Shown: positions 1-8,625, counted from the first letter of the stretch. The stretch: DNA of 45,667 nt from an uncultured Bacteroidota bacterium (GCA_937924855.1 CALEYQ010000032.1:1-45667), one strand, 5' to 3'. Notes: generated by a model not told the origin, from the sequence alone. Numbers and translations: made by a program.

Positions 1-54
1 ATGAGCAGGGAAATGGAAAAGGTTCATGCCAGGATTAGAAAAAAACAGTTTTGA
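1..54 (+). CDS. 3' end of an unidentified gene (partial)
   Basis: A reading frame open at the left edge runs to a TGA at 52-54 and encodes 17 residues ending in RIRKKQF. The basic, helical-looking tail resembles the end of a coding region cut by the window border, but it is too short to assign a family. The ATG at position 1 need not be the real start. The remaining bases to 241 hold no convincing gene; a short plus-strand frame at 197-412 is the antisense of the OmpA domain of the next gene. Confidence 0.3.
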   Translation: MSREMEKVHARIRKKQF

Positions 55-241
55 TGTTTCCACAAGAACTAACTCCTTATTGGGTTTGTGGGTAAAGTCG
101 CAATCCGGGCTTCGTTTCCCGAACCTGTGAGGGGGTGGGGTAGCATGGAGTTTTCATTTGCCTTACGCTTTGATCCCCCGGAATAAAACATAGAAAATGG
201 AAAACCCTTTTACTGAATCATACCATTCCCATCAATCCACC

Positions 242-2302
242 TTACTTACTCAAAATCTCAAACTCAGTCCTACGGTTGTTCTGGCGACCTTCATCGGTGT
301 CGTTGGTGTCGATGGGCTTGGTTTCGCCATATCCGGCTGCTTTAAGCCTGGTGGAATTGATTCCGGCATTTATCAGATAATCCACCACACTCTGAGCCCT
401 GGATTGACTTAGTTTCAAATTGTAATCGTCGGAGCCCTTGCTGTCGGTATGTCCCGAAATTTCAATTTTCATGGTGGGAATATCTTTTAATAACTGAATC
501 AATCGATCCAACTCAACTTTTGATTCCGGCCTCAGGGTAGCTTTATCGAAATCGAAGAAAATATTTCGGAGAACAATCTTACTTCCAACTTTTATGTTTT
601 TCAGTTCAATGTCCTTCACCACCTCCTGATACGATGCCGTCATGGGTATGTCGAAATTCTCGGAATGGAAAAGATAGTTTTCTTTCTTTACGGCAATACC
701 ATAGTTTTTGCCCGCCGGTAATGAAACCAGATATTTTCCGGTGGATGAATTACTTTTAAATGTGGCAATTACCTGATTTAAGGTATTGTCTACCAACTCT
801 AATTCTGCCTCTAATGGCTTTTTGGTAAAGGCATCGGTAATGGTTCCCTTCAAAATGGTAAGCTGGGCAGATACAATCTCTATTTTCTCCATAGCCACCG
901 TTTGTTTCACGGGTGCGGATAAACTGGCAAGGAGATTGTCCTCCGTATTGAGAATGGGCGGCTTTTCGGGCCCAAGGAATGTAATAATGTAAATGTCCTT
1001 TTCTCCGTACCCGTCAATTTTAAAAGAGGAATAATATCCTCTTTTGCCGGAGGCTGACAACACAAAGTCTATATCATCATCGGGTGAATTTACCGGATAA
1101 CCCAGGTTTACCGGGGTCGACCATTTCTGGGTTTTTTCATCCCAGATTGATTTGAAGATGTCATATCCCCCCATAGAGGTGTGCCCCTCGGAACTGAAGT
1201 AAAGGGTTTTCCCATCAGGATGGATGAACACACTCTCCTCGTTGTATTCGGTATTAATGGTAGGACCCAGGTTTATGGCTTTTCCCCACCTTCCTTTTTC
1301 GTCCATTTTAGACATGTAAATATCATGCTTTCCAATTCCTCCATCCTTATTGGTTACAAAAAACAGGGTTCTTCCGTCACTGCTCAGCGAAGCCGACGAC
1401 TCGTGTGCTTTGGTATTTATGTTCGAGCTCAATTTGTCGGGCTTGTTCCAGAAATCTCCTTTCTGGTCGCACTCGTAAATGTTCCCATCCCCGTTATCAT
1501 CCAGATAGATTAACAGCTTGGTTCCATCGGCAGAAATTCCAACGGTGGCATCATGCCTTTCACTGTTAATGGGTTTGCCCGCATTCACGGCAATCGTCCA
1601 CTTCTCATTTACATTTTTCGAAATGTAAATGTCCTCCATATATTTTCCGTCAAAGGGGTCGCTTCCGCCTCCGGTTGTATTGTTTCGGCGACTGGTCAAA
1701 AACATAATAGATTCATCGGCGGTAATTACAGGGCCGTAATCAGGGTAGGAAGAATTTACTTCAGGACCTGCATTGTCGATAAAAACGCGGACGGGCTTTT
1801 TCTCGTATTCAATGCCGTATTTGCATTCCTGAATTTTCTTTTTGCAATCTTTGTTTTTTTCTTCCTCCTTGGGGCCATTAACCTGAATTTGTTTTTCGTA
1901 TTGGGCAATGGCCTCATTCCATTTCATGGTAAGATGATAGCCCCGGCCTATATTGTAAAATATGTCGTTCGATACCTTTGGATCTAATTTGTAGGCTTTT
2001 TCAAAGTGGGAAAGAGCCTTCCACTTGAAGGGACTGGAAAGATAACAAACCCCGATTTTGTAATTCAACATTGCGTTGTTGGGGTTGAAATCGTTTGCCT
2101 TCAGATAAAGGGGAAGGGCAAGGCTATAGCCAACGGCTCCCTGCTTATAATAGCTGTCGCCCTGATCCAGGTTTTTTACAGCCTCTTTAAACTGATCTTT
2201 TTTATCCTTGAAATTATCTTTTTTGAATTCTACGTTGGTTTGCCCGGAGGCGATGCCAAAACCCAGAAACAAAAAACCGAATAAGAATTTGATGTTTTTC
2301 AT
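242..2302 (-). CDS. PorE-like OmpA family protein with TPR, PD40 propeller and carboxypeptidase-regulatory domains
   Basis: This 686-residue exported protein probably links the outer membrane to peptidoglycan. The order seen is: signal peptide (MKNIKFLFGF start, cleavage near ASGQ), TPR-like helices (about 35-155), five PD40/WD40-type blades with S.DG..L.F repeats (about 180-430), a carboxypeptidase-regulatory beta-sandwich (about 495-570), and a C-terminal OmpA domain (about 580-686) with FFDFDKATLRPES and LSQSRAQSVVDYL. This is the domain order of the T9SS accessory protein PorE, but Bacteroidota encode many paralogues and no lipobox cysteine is present here, whereas PorE is a lipoprotein. 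The chosen ATG gives a clean signal peptide 10 bases after the upstream TPR gene; an upstream in-frame start at 2344 would overlap that gene. It is probably co-transcribed with the TPR gene. Confidence 0.85.
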   Translation of the reverse strand: MKNIKFLFGFLFLGFGIASGQTNVEFKKDNFKDKKDQFKEAVKNLDQGDSYYKQGAVGYSLALPLYLKANDFNPNNAMLNYKIGVCYLSSPFKWKALSHFEKAYKLDPKVSNDIFYNIGRGYHLTMKWNEAIAQYEKQIQVNGPKEEEKNKDCKKKIQECKYGIEYEKKPVRVFIDNAGPEVNSSYPDYGPVITADESIMFLTSRRNNTTGGGSDPFDGKYMEDIYISKNVNEKWTIAVNAGKPINSERHDATVGISADGTKLLIYLDDNGDGNIYECDQKGDFWNKPDKLSSNINTKAHESSASLSSDGRTLFFVTNKDGGIGKHDIYMSKMDEKGRWGKAINLGPTINTEYNEESVFIHPDGKTLYFSSEGHTSMGGYDIFKSIWDEKTQKWSTPVNLGYPVNSPDDDIDFVLSASGKRGYYSSFKIDGYGEKDIYIITFLGPEKPPILNTEDNLLASLSAPVKQTVAMEKIEIVSAQLTILKGTITDAFTKKPLEAELELVDNTLNQVIATFKSNSSTGKYLVSLPAGKNYGIAVKKENYLFHSENFDIPMTASYQEVVKDIELKNIKVGSKIVLRNIFFDFDKATLRPESKVELDRLIQLLKDIPTMKIEISGHTDSKGSDDYNLKLSQSRAQSVVDYLINAGINSTRLKAAGYGETKPIDTNDTDEGRQNNRRTEFEILSK

Positions 2303-2312
2303 GGCTGCTGTA

Positions 2313-3347
2313 TTATTTACAATCTGCTGAATATGTTTTTCCAATATCCACCCCTAACTGGGCGGCTTTTTTCCAGTCGGAACAGGCGGTTTTATCGCGT
2401 AGCATTTCCTTGGCTATGCCACGGTTCAAATAGGCATACCCGTACTGGTCGTTCAGTTTAATCGCAAAATCGCAATCAGAGACTGCTCCCTTGTAATCTT
2501 TTAATTTGATTTTGGCTCCGGCCCGGTTGTTATACGCAAATACATAATCGTATTTCATTTTAATGGCTTCCGAGAAATCTTTTATCGCTCCCTGATAATC
2601 GCCGGCATCGTATTTAGCGCTTCCCCGGTTGTTGAAGAGAATGGGATCCGGTTTAAGATTAATGGCAGCATCGTAGGCTTTAATGGCATCCTGGAAATTT
2701 CCCTTTTTACGGAGTGCCGAACCCAGGTTAGCCTGTGCCAGTGAAAATTTCGGATCAATCTGCAAAGCTTTTCTGTAATCACTGATGGCACCATCAACAT
2801 CCTCTTTCTGCAATTTGGCACTGCCGCGGTCATTAAAGGCCAATGCATAATCGTTTTTGGCTAAAATAGCCTGGTCGAAATCGGCTATTGCTCCGGGATA
2901 ATCTTCCAGTTCGAATTTTATTCCGCCCCGGTAATAATAACCCTGAAAACTCATGTTATTTAAGCCAATCATTTTGGTATAATCGGCCAAAGCCAGATTT
3001 TTTTTGCCGGTATGGTAATGAGCCTGAGCCCGGTAAAAATAGGCCTGTTCATTGGAAGGGTCGAGCTCGATGGCTTTGGTTTGGTCCGCAATGGTACCTG
3101 CATAATCCTTCAACTCAAATTTGCAGATTCCCCGGTTGAAATAGGCCTTTCCAAAATCGGGCCTCAGGGTAATGGCCTGGGAAAAACTGCCAATGGCCGA
3201 CTGGAAATTTCTTCCGGCATACTGACTGATACCTTCATTGAATAATTTTTCGGCCTCCTGATTGGGAATGGTGCTCACCTTAACGGTGTCCTGCGCAAAG
3301 GTCAGGTGACCACATAAAATAAAAAGGGCAATGACCAGATTTTTCAT
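2313..3347 (-). CDS. Exported tetratricopeptide-repeat protein
   Basis: A 344-residue protein with a signal peptide (MKNLVIALFILCG, cleavage after FAQ) followed by roughly eight to nine consecutive 34-residue TPR units. The units show the usual W/Y, G, A, Y, F, A and P pattern, for example AYFNRGICKFELKDYAGTI. Such solenoids act as protein-binding scaffolds; the partner is unknown. It ends with the motif KTACSDWKKAAQLG and a penultimate cysteine, also seen in the TPR protein at 21952-23001. It lies first in a two-gene minus-strand unit with the PorE-like gene, so a shared role in an envelope complex is plausible but inferred. Confidence 0.85.
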   Translation of the reverse strand: MKNLVIALFILCGHLTFAQDTVKVSTIPNQEAEKLFNEGISQYAGRNFQSAIGSFSQAITLRPDFGKAYFNRGICKFELKDYAGTIADQTKAIELDPSNEQAYFYRAQAHYHTGKKNLALADYTKMIGLNNMSFQGYYYRGGIKFELEDYPGAIADFDQAILAKNDYALAFNDRGSAKLQKEDVDGAISDYRKALQIDPKFSLAQANLGSALRKKGNFQDAIKAYDAAINLKPDPILFNNRGSAKYDAGDYQGAIKDFSEAIKMKYDYVFAYNNRAGAKIKLKDYKGAVSDCDFAIKLNDQYGYAYLNRGIAKEMLRDKTACSDWKKAAQLGVDIGKTYSADCK

Positions 3348-3373
3348 AGTCTTTAGTTTGATGTTCGAATATA

Positions 3374-3381
3374 CAAAATTA
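3374..3381 (-). promoter_or_regulatory. -7 promoter element for the TPR/PorE-like operon
   Basis: On the minus strand this reads TAATTTTG, a full match to the Bacteroidota -7 consensus TAnnTTTG. It ends 26 bases before the ATG at 3347. No clear TTTG -33 partner is visible. Confidence 0.5.
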
Positions 3382-3410
3382 CCGGAGAGGGGAGAAGGCT
3401 CCGGAATGGT

Positions 3411-3869
3411 TTAGCGGCCGCCGGGAGTTTTTCTTTTCTCCTTCTCAGCACCGTTAAATACATAAGATTTGGTGGTTTTTCCCTTCTTGCTTTGAATTTC
3501 AATGGTTCCTTCCACCTCATTCCCGGTTACCGTACCCGACCAGATCATAATTTCGCCTTTTGGATTGGGTTTTGTTTCGCAATTAAAGGTGTAAATTTTC
3601 TTTTCCGAAACAGAGTCTATTACTATGCCCTCGTACGGCGCAGCGCCAAATTCCCAGTCCTGGAATAAAACGGATTTCAATTTTCCGCCCGTAAATTTCA
3701 GGTCGTCATCATTCCACTTCTTTTCCTTTCCGTCAATAAATATTTCTATTATATAGATTTTTCCATCCAGTGGGCCGCCTTTTTTCAGCGGGGCACGGGT
3801 TTGGGAAATGCCGGTTAAACCAAAACAAAATACCGAAAGGCATATCAAAACAACTGATCTGAGGTTCAT
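3411..3869 (-). CDS. Small exported protein of unknown function
   Basis: A 152-residue protein with a signal peptide (MNLRSVVLICLSVFCFG, cleavage near GISQ). The mature part is about 125 residues and beta-rich, with a lipocalin-like alternation, for example WSGTVTGNEVEGTIEI, and a basic tail KEKRKTPGGR. I do not recognise the family. An alternative ATG lies two codons upstream at 3875; the chosen start gives a conventional signal peptide. It stands apart from the TPR gene (about 60 bases) and has a possible own promoter: a TTG about 17-18 bases before TAATTTTC on the minus strand, one base off the -7 consensus. The small gene at 17582-18025 has a similar size and layout and may have the same fold. 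Confidence 0.7.
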   Translation of the reverse strand: MNLRSVVLICLSVFCFGLTGISQTRAPLKKGGPLDGKIYIIEIFIDGKEKKWNDDDLKFTGGKLKSVLFQDWEFGAAPYEGIVIDSVSEKKIYTFNCETKPNPKGEIMIWSGTVTGNEVEGTIEIQSKKGKTTKSYVFNGAEKEKRKTPGGR

Positions 3870-4004
3870 ACACATATAATTTAGAGGTTCAAAAAAAGAA
3901 AATTAAAAACGGATAAAAAAATCAACTTTTTAACATTTTAGTAACGATTATTTGGGGCATAAACACCTGATAAACAAACCGGTATATGGTTTTGTCAAAA
4001 TACT

Positions 4005-4012
4005 TACCTTTG
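4005..4012 (+). promoter_or_regulatory. -7 promoter element for the M42 peptidase gene
   Basis: TACCTTTG matches TAnnTTTG and ends 18 bases before the ATG at 4031. It lies downstream of the longer in-frame start at 3986, which argues that translation begins at 4031. Confidence 0.55.
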
Positions 4013-4030
4013 CCCCTTCAAACAAGTTTT

Positions 4031-5152
4031 ATGCCTAAAAAGAAAACCACCGGAAAAAAAGGAAAGAAAAGCCCTTCTTTTTTCGATGCTCCAGCTCTGG
4101 AATTTTTAAAAACCTACCTTGACAACCCCTCTCCAACAGGATTTGAGTCGAAAGGACAAAAGTTGTGGATGGAATATATTCGTCCCCACTGCGATACTAT
4201 TTTCACCGATAATTACGGTACCGCCGTGGCCGTCATTAACCCAAAAGCCGATTACAAAGTAGTAATTGAGGCCCATTGCGATGAAATTTCCTGGTTCGTA
4301 CATTATATAACCAAAGATGGTTTTATTTACCTGCGCAGGAACGGAGGAAGCGACCACCAGATTGCTCCCTCCAAAAGAGTAAATATCCACACCGATGGAG
4401 GTATCGTAAAAGCGGTTTTCGGATGGCCTGCTATTCACGTCAGAGAGCCCGGAAAGGAAGAAAATCCTTCGCTTAAGAATATTTTTCTGGATGTAGGTGC
4501 CTCAAGCGATAAAGAAGTGGAAGAAATGGGCGTGCATGTGGGTTGTGTTTGTACCTATGAAGACAGCTTTATGCAATTGAATAACCGCTATTTTGTGGGC
4601 AGAGCCATTGACAACAGGATAGGGGGCTTTATGATTGCAGAAGTGGCCCGGCTTTTAAAAAAGAACAAGAAAAAACTTCCCTTCGGATTATATATTACCA
4701 ATTCGGTGCAGGAGGAAGTTGGGCTCAGAGGTGCGGAAATGATTGTGAACCGGATTAAGCCCGATGTGGCCATCATTACCGATGTTTGCCACGATACCCA
4801 AACCCCCATGATGAACAAGGTGGCTCAGGGCGATATTGCCTGCGGTAAAGGCCCGGTTCTTGCCTATGGCCCCGCGGTTCACAACAATCTTTTGAAAGTA
4901 ATCATTCAAACCGCCCAAAGGAGGAATATTCCTTTTCAAAGAGAGGCGGTTAGCCGAAATACCGGAACCGATACCGATGCCTTTGCCTTTAATGGAGGCG
5001 GGGTAGTATCAGCCCTCATCTCACTTCCCCTGAGATATATGCATACTACGGTTGAATCGGTGCATCAGAAAGATGTGGAAAATGTGGTTAAACTTATCTA
5101 TGAAACCCTCCAGTCCATTAAAAAAGGACAGGATTTCAGCTATTTTAAATAA
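4031..5152 (+). CDS. M42 family zinc/cobalt aminopeptidase
   Basis: A 373-residue cytoplasmic metallopeptidase of the M42 (glutamyl aminopeptidase/deblocking aminopeptidase, formerly endoglucanase M) family, which trims N-terminal residues from peptides. Metal ligands and catalytic residues are recognisable in order: AHCDEISW (usually AHxDEI), RAIDNRIGG, the catalytic Glu pair in SVQEEVGLRG, the Asp in DVCHDT, and the late His in RYMHTTVES. The N-terminal 25 residues are rich in Lys. The start is set by the TAnnTTTG element at 4005-4012. The lipoprotein gene follows after 28 bases but has its own promoter element. Exact peptide specificity cannot be read from the sequence. Confidence 0.93.
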   Translation: MPKKKTTGKKGKKSPSFFDAPALEFLKTYLDNPSPTGFESKGQKLWMEYIRPHCDTIFTDNYGTAVAVINPKADYKVVIEAHCDEISWFVHYITKDGFIYLRRNGGSDHQIAPSKRVNIHTDGGIVKAVFGWPAIHVREPGKEENPSLKNIFLDVGASSDKEVEEMGVHVGCVCTYEDSFMQLNNRYFVGRAIDNRIGGFMIAEVARLLKKNKKKLPFGLYITNSVQEEVGLRGAEMIVNRIKPDVAIITDVCHDTQTPMMNKVAQGDIACGKGPVLAYGPAVHNNLLKVIIQTAQRRNIPFQREAVSRNTGTDTDAFAFNGGGVVSALISLPLRYMHTTVESVHQKDVENVVKLIYETLQSIKKGQDFSYFK

Positions 5153-5161
5153 GAGAATGGT

Positions 5162-5169
5162 TAGCTTTG
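5162..5169 (+). promoter_or_regulatory. -7 promoter element for the lipoprotein gene at 5181
   Basis: TAGCTTTG matches TAnnTTTG and ends 11 bases before the ATG at 5181. Its position supports that start over the longer frame beginning inside the M42 gene. Confidence 0.5.
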
Positions 5170-5180
5170 AACTAAATACT

Positions 5181-6038
5181 ATGAATATGTTGCGCATTGT
5201 TTTTTCCGGCCTGGCCCTTGTGTCAGCTTTTTCTTTTTTTACCTCCTGCGGTAATGAATCCTCCAATTCCGGTCAGGGAAAAGGTGAGGTGAATTACGAT
5301 ACCGTAACCAGCACGGTTGATGATTTAAAGCAGTTTAAATACGATCTTACCATCAGTAATATTCCCATTCCCTTTGATATTCTGGCTACGCTTTCTTCTT
5401 CGCAGGCGCTTTTCCAGAAAAGTCTGCTCAATCCTCCCGATAACCTGGTGAAATATTCCGAAAGTCATTCCAAGGCCATTAACCTGGGAATTTTTGGCGC
5501 AGACATGGCTTATGTTATTTGTTTTGAACGATACCAGGAAGTTACTCCCTACCTGAAATGCACCAAAAAACTTGCCGATGAATTAGGAATTCCTATTGCT
5601 TTCGACCAAAAAGCACTGGCCAGCTTCGAGCGTAACAAATCCAATAAAGACTCACTCGAGAAAATTATTTTCAGCTCTTATGCCGAAGTGGATAAGACCC
5701 TGAAATCCAATGAACGAATTGGGTTGGCAAGCCTCGTGGTTACCGGAGGATGGCTGGAAGGACTCTACACCACGGTTCAAACCGCCCTCGAAGGAAAAGG
5801 AGAAATTGGAAATAAACTGAATGTGAAAATTCTGCAACAGCGCAGCCACCTCAATGCGTTACTTGATCTTTTGGGTGAGTTTAAGTCGGAGCCGTTTTTT
5901 GCGGCCCTGATTGAAGACCTTCAGCAAATAAAGAATGTTTACGGCTCTTTGTCTGATAAAAATAAAATCACCAGAAATGAACTTCAGACCCTTGGCCAGA
6001 AAGTGGAATTGATAAGAAATAAAATTATCAGGGGCTAA
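5181..6038 (+). CDS. Lipoprotein of unknown function
   Basis: A 285-residue protein with a lipoprotein signal: MNMLRIVFSGLALVS followed by FFTSC, with Cys23 as the predicted lipidated residue. The mature part is mostly helical, about 260 residues, with no catalytic motif that I recognise. The sequence KAINLGIFGADMAYV in the middle and a late helical stretch suggest an all-alpha fold. An upstream ATG at 5157 is in frame but would place the promoter element inside the gene. The gene converges on fabD, and the two stop codons interlock (6035-6038). Its role is unknown. Confidence 0.8.
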   Translation: MNMLRIVFSGLALVSAFSFFTSCGNESSNSGQGKGEVNYDTVTSTVDDLKQFKYDLTISNIPIPFDILATLSSSQALFQKSLLNPPDNLVKYSESHSKAINLGIFGADMAYVICFERYQEVTPYLKCTKKLADELGIPIAFDQKALASFERNKSNKDSLEKIIFSSYAEVDKTLKSNERIGLASLVVTGGWLEGLYTTVQTALEGKGEIGNKLNVKILQQRSHLNALLDLLGEFKSEPFFAALIEDLQQIKNVYGSLSDKNKITRNELQTLGQKVELIRNKIIRG

Positions 6039-6928
6039 GCCTGAAGACTTCCCGCTTCAACCTCAGGACTGACTTTTTTTACCAATCCCTGCAATACCTT
6101 TCCGGGTCCCACCTCAATAAAGGTTTTACCGCCGGCAGCCACCATGGCCTGAACCGTCTGGGTCCATTTTACGGGCCCTGTTAACTGGGCTATCAGATTT
6201 TTCTTAATAGAATCGGGATTTGTTTCAGCCGATGCAGTTACATTTTGAAAAACAGGGCAAATGGGTTGGTTGAATGAAGCCTTGTTTATGGCATCTTCAA
6301 GTTCTTTCCTTGCAGGTTCCATCAAGGGGCTGTGGAATGCTCCTCCCACAGGAAGTACCAAAGCTCTTTTAGCTCCGGCCGCCTTCATCTTTTCGCAGCC
6401 AATTTCAATGCCTTTTTTGGTTCCTGATATAACCAGCTGACCCGGACAATTGTAATTGGCTGCCACCACAATTTCGCCGGTTTCCTGATGAATTTGGCTG
6501 CATATATCTTCCACTTTTTCGTCGGGAAGGTTCAGAACGGCCGCCATGGTAGAAGGATTTAATTCGCAGGCCTTTTGCATGGCGTTTGCTCTTTTGGCAA
6601 CCAAAGCAAGACCGGTTTCAAAATCGAGGGTTTTATTTCCAACGAGAGCCGAAAATTCTCCAAGGGAATGTCCGGCCACCATTTCCGGTGAAAATTTATC
6701 CGCATAACATTCGGCAAGAATTACCGAATGCAAAAAAATTGCCGGCTGGGTTACGCGGGTTTGTTTTAACTCTTCTTCGGTTCCCTCAAACATTATTTTA
6801 CTGATGTCGAAGCCCAGAATTTCAGCGGCTCTCGAAAATCTTTGTTTGGCAATGTCGAACTGCTCGAACAAATCCCTGGCCATGCCCGGAAACTGAGATC
6901 CCTGACCGGGAAAAATATACGCTTTCAT
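6035..6928 (-). CDS. fabD: Malonyl-CoA:ACP transacylase
   Basis: FabD moves the malonyl group from CoA to acyl carrier protein for fatty-acid synthesis. The 297-residue length is typical. The nucleotide and nucleophile motifs are clear: the FPGQGSQ start, the nucleophile elbow GHSLGEFSA, and the catalytic His in GGAFHSPLM. The C-terminus carries the family pattern FIEVGPGKVLQGLV. It is third in a tight minus-strand group (queD, folE, fabD), starting 1 base after the folE stop, so it is probably co-transcribed with them. Linkage to pterin genes has no obvious metabolic reason. Confidence 0.97.
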   Translation of the reverse strand: MKAYIFPGQGSQFPGMARDLFEQFDIAKQRFSRAAEILGFDISKIMFEGTEEELKQTRVTQPAIFLHSVILAECYADKFSPEMVAGHSLGEFSALVGNKTLDFETGLALVAKRANAMQKACELNPSTMAAVLNLPDEKVEDICSQIHQETGEIVVAANYNCPGQLVISGTKKGIEIGCEKMKAAGAKRALVLPVGGAFHSPLMEPARKELEDAINKASFNQPICPVFQNVTASAETNPDSIKKNLIAQLTGPVKWTQTVQAMVAAGGKTFIEVGPGKVLQGLVKKVSPEVEAGSLQA

Positions 6929-6929
6929 A

Positions 6930-7496
6930 TCAACTGTTTTTTGAAATCAATGCAATAAACTCACGACGGGTAGGCTCTTTCATGAATTCACCGGTGAAGG
7001 CAGAAGTAGTTGTAATGGAATTTTGTTTTTGAACGCCCCGCATCTGCATGCATAAGTGAGCTGCCTCAATAACAACAGCCACACCCAGGGGATCGAGGGT
7101 TTCCTGAATGCAATCTCTTATTTCATGCGTAAGTCTCTCCTGAACCTGCAGCCTCCTGGAAAAAGAATCAACCACGCGGGGAATTTTACTCAACCCGACA
7201 ATTTTTCCGTTAGGAATATAAGCTACATGGGCTTTCCCGAAAAAGGGAAGCAAATGATGTTCGCATAGGGAGTAAAGTTCAATGTCTTTCACAATTACCA
7301 TTTGGCGGTAATCGTCCCGAAACAAAGCGGAACTTAATATTTCGCGTGGATTATCTGCGTAACCTGAGGTGAGAAAACGCATGGCTTCGGCAGCCCGGTA
7401 AGGAGTTTTTAATAATCCTTCCCTTGTAGCATTTTCGCCCAGGCCCGTGATGATTTTTTGGAAGTGCCCGGCCAGATTATTTTCCTCAGCCTCCAT
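6930..7496 (-). CDS. folE: GTP cyclohydrolase I
   Basis: FolE converts GTP to 7,8-dihydroneopterin triphosphate, the first step for folate and for the 7-deazaguanine (queuosine) branch. The 188-residue protein has the zinc-site Cys and His in SLCEHHLLPF, the substrate-binding SKIPRVVDSFSRRLQ segment, and the second zinc Cys in AAHLCMQMRG. Its start overlaps the end of queD by 11 bases, which implies translational coupling. Sharing an operon with queD fits delivery of the pterin triphosphate to QueD. Confidence 0.97.
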   Translation of the reverse strand: MEAEENNLAGHFQKIITGLGENATREGLLKTPYRAAEAMRFLTSGYADNPREILSSALFRDDYRQMVIVKDIELYSLCEHHLLPFFGKAHVAYIPNGKIVGLSKIPRVVDSFSRRLQVQERLTHEIRDCIQETLDPLGVAVVIEAAHLCMQMRGVQKQNSITTTSAFTGEFMKEPTRREFIALISKNS

Positions 7497-7899
7497 AATA
7501 TTCTACAAAATTATTTTCGGTTTCTATGATTTTAACGCAATGCAACTCGGCATTCATTTTCCGGATATCCGATTCTATTTCCTCCCAAACCGCAATGGCC
7601 AGGTTTTCGGTGCTGGCAATTTTTCCCTTCATGAAATCCACATCAATATTCAGGTTTTTATGATCTACCTTGTCGGTAATTTTTTCCCGGATTAATCGGC
7701 TCAGATCCTTCAGATTTACCAGATAACCGGTTTGGGGATCCATTTTCCCTTTTACCGTAACCAACAGGGTGTAGTTATGCCCATGCCAGTTCGGATTGGC
7801 ACATTTTCCAAAATACTCCTGGTTTTTTGCATCGTCCCAATCGGGCCGGAAAAGCCGGTGGGCGGCATTAAAAGTTTCTCTTCGGGTCAAATAAATCAT
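7486..7899 (-). CDS. queD: 6-carboxy-5,6,7,8-tetrahydropterin synthase (QueD/PTPS family)
   Basis: A 137-residue member of the 6-pyruvoyl-tetrahydropterin synthase family. It has the zinc His in FNAAHRL, the catalytic Cys and two zinc His residues in GKCANPNWHGHNY, and the DHKNLN and STENLA motifs. Bacterial members of this length are usually QueD in queuosine synthesis, using the product of FolE, which is encoded next to it. A folate-pathway PTPS variant cannot be fully excluded. A TATCTTTG element ends only 6 bases upstream, so the transcript leader must be very short. Confidence 0.92.
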   Translation of the reverse strand: MIYLTRRETFNAAHRLFRPDWDDAKNQEYFGKCANPNWHGHNYTLLVTVKGKMDPQTGYLVNLKDLSRLIREKITDKVDHKNLNIDVDFMKGKIASTENLAIAVWEEIESDIRKMNAELHCVKIIETENNFVEYYGG

Positions 7900-7905
7900 G
7901 GCTCA

Positions 7906-7913
7906 CAAAGATA
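7906..7913 (-). promoter_or_regulatory. -7 promoter element for queD-folE-fabD
   Basis: On the minus strand this reads TATCTTTG (TAnnTTTG) and ends 6 bases before the queD ATG. It forms a divergent pair with the mqnB promoter element at 7945-7952. Confidence 0.55.
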
Positions 7914-7919
7914 ATAGTT

Positions 7920-7952
7920 TTTGGAGCCAAACCGGGTAATATCATACCTTTG
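7920..7952 (+). promoter_or_regulatory. Promoter for mqnB-mqnD (-33 TTTG and -7 TAnnTTTG)
   Basis: TTTG at 7920-7923 is followed after 21 bases by TACCTTTG at 7945-7952, a good two-part Bacteroidota promoter. The -7 box ends 4 bases before the ATG at 7957, so the transcript is nearly leaderless. Confidence 0.6.
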
Positions 7953-7956
7953 GTAT

Positions 7957-8625
7957 ATGCGGATTTTACTGGTAGCGGCAACTTTTTCTGAAGTGGCTCC
8001 CCTCTGCCGGGAATTAAATATTCCGGAGGTGGTGGAGGGAAATTTGGCTCCCTTTTCTTTGGGTAATCTGGAGGGTAATTTACTCGTTACCGGCGCAGGC
8101 ATGGTTCCCACCGCCTTCTATTTGGGAAAAGAACTCGGAAATAACTATGAGGCTGCCCTCAATCTGGGCATTGCCGGCAGTTTCTTTTATGATTTTGGTC
8201 CGGGCACGGTAGTTCATTCTACCCGCGAAACCTTCTCTGAACTGGGAGCCGAAGATGATGAGCACTTTATTCCATTCCCTGAATTGGGAATTCCCGGGGT
8301 GTTTTTTGTAGAAAACAACCTGCCGCTTAAAAATCCTGAAATTGATAAACTGCCGGTGGTTTCCGGTATTACCGTTAATACGGTTCATGGCAATGAAAAT
8401 TCCATCGCCCGGGTTTTCGATACTCATTTTCCTTTTATCGAAACCATGGAAGCGGGTGCTTTTCTTTTTGCCTGTCAAAAGTTTAAAATTCCATCGGCCA
8501 TAATCCGCTCCGTTTCAAACCGGGTTGAAAAACGAAACCGCGATGCCTGGGATATTCCCCTCGCAGTAAACAATCTCGCAAAAACAGGCATAAAAATTTT
8601 AAATTCATGGGAGGGCAGCTCATGA
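7957..8625 (+). CDS. mqnB: Futalosine hydrolase
   Basis: MqnB releases hypoxanthine from futalosine to give dehypoxanthine futalosine in the alternative (futalosine) menaquinone pathway. The 222-residue protein has the nucleoside-phosphorylase-like fold: start MRILLVAATFSE, GAGMVPTAFYLG, LNLGIAGSF, and METMEAGAF-type purine/ribose contacts seen here as IETMEAGAFLFA, then IRSVSNRVEKRN. The frame is open upstream to 7921, but the promoter geometry supports 7957. It overlaps mqnD by 4 bases (ATGA). The mqnD neighbour makes this assignment firm over a general MTA/SAH nucleosidase. Confidence 0.95.
   Translation: MRILLVAATFSEVAPLCRELNIPEVVEGNLAPFSLGNLEGNLLVTGAGMVPTAFYLGKELGNNYEAALNLGIAGSFFYDFGPGTVVHSTRETFSELGAEDDEHFIPFPELGIPGVFFVENNLPLKNPEIDKLPVVSGITVNTVHGNENSIARVFDTHFPFIETMEAGAFLFACQKFKIPSAIIRSVSNRVEKRNRDAWDIPLAVNNLAKTGIKILNSWEGSS

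Noticed and set aside
1553..1987. 144-residue plus-strand open frame inside the PorE-like gene
   Set aside because: It is the antisense of a clearly coding region with conserved domains, lacks a promoter and shows no family resemblance.
5052..5180. Longer N-terminus for the lipoprotein gene at 5181
   Set aside because: It would overlap the M42 gene end, put the promoter element inside the gene and bury the lipobox about 66 residues in.
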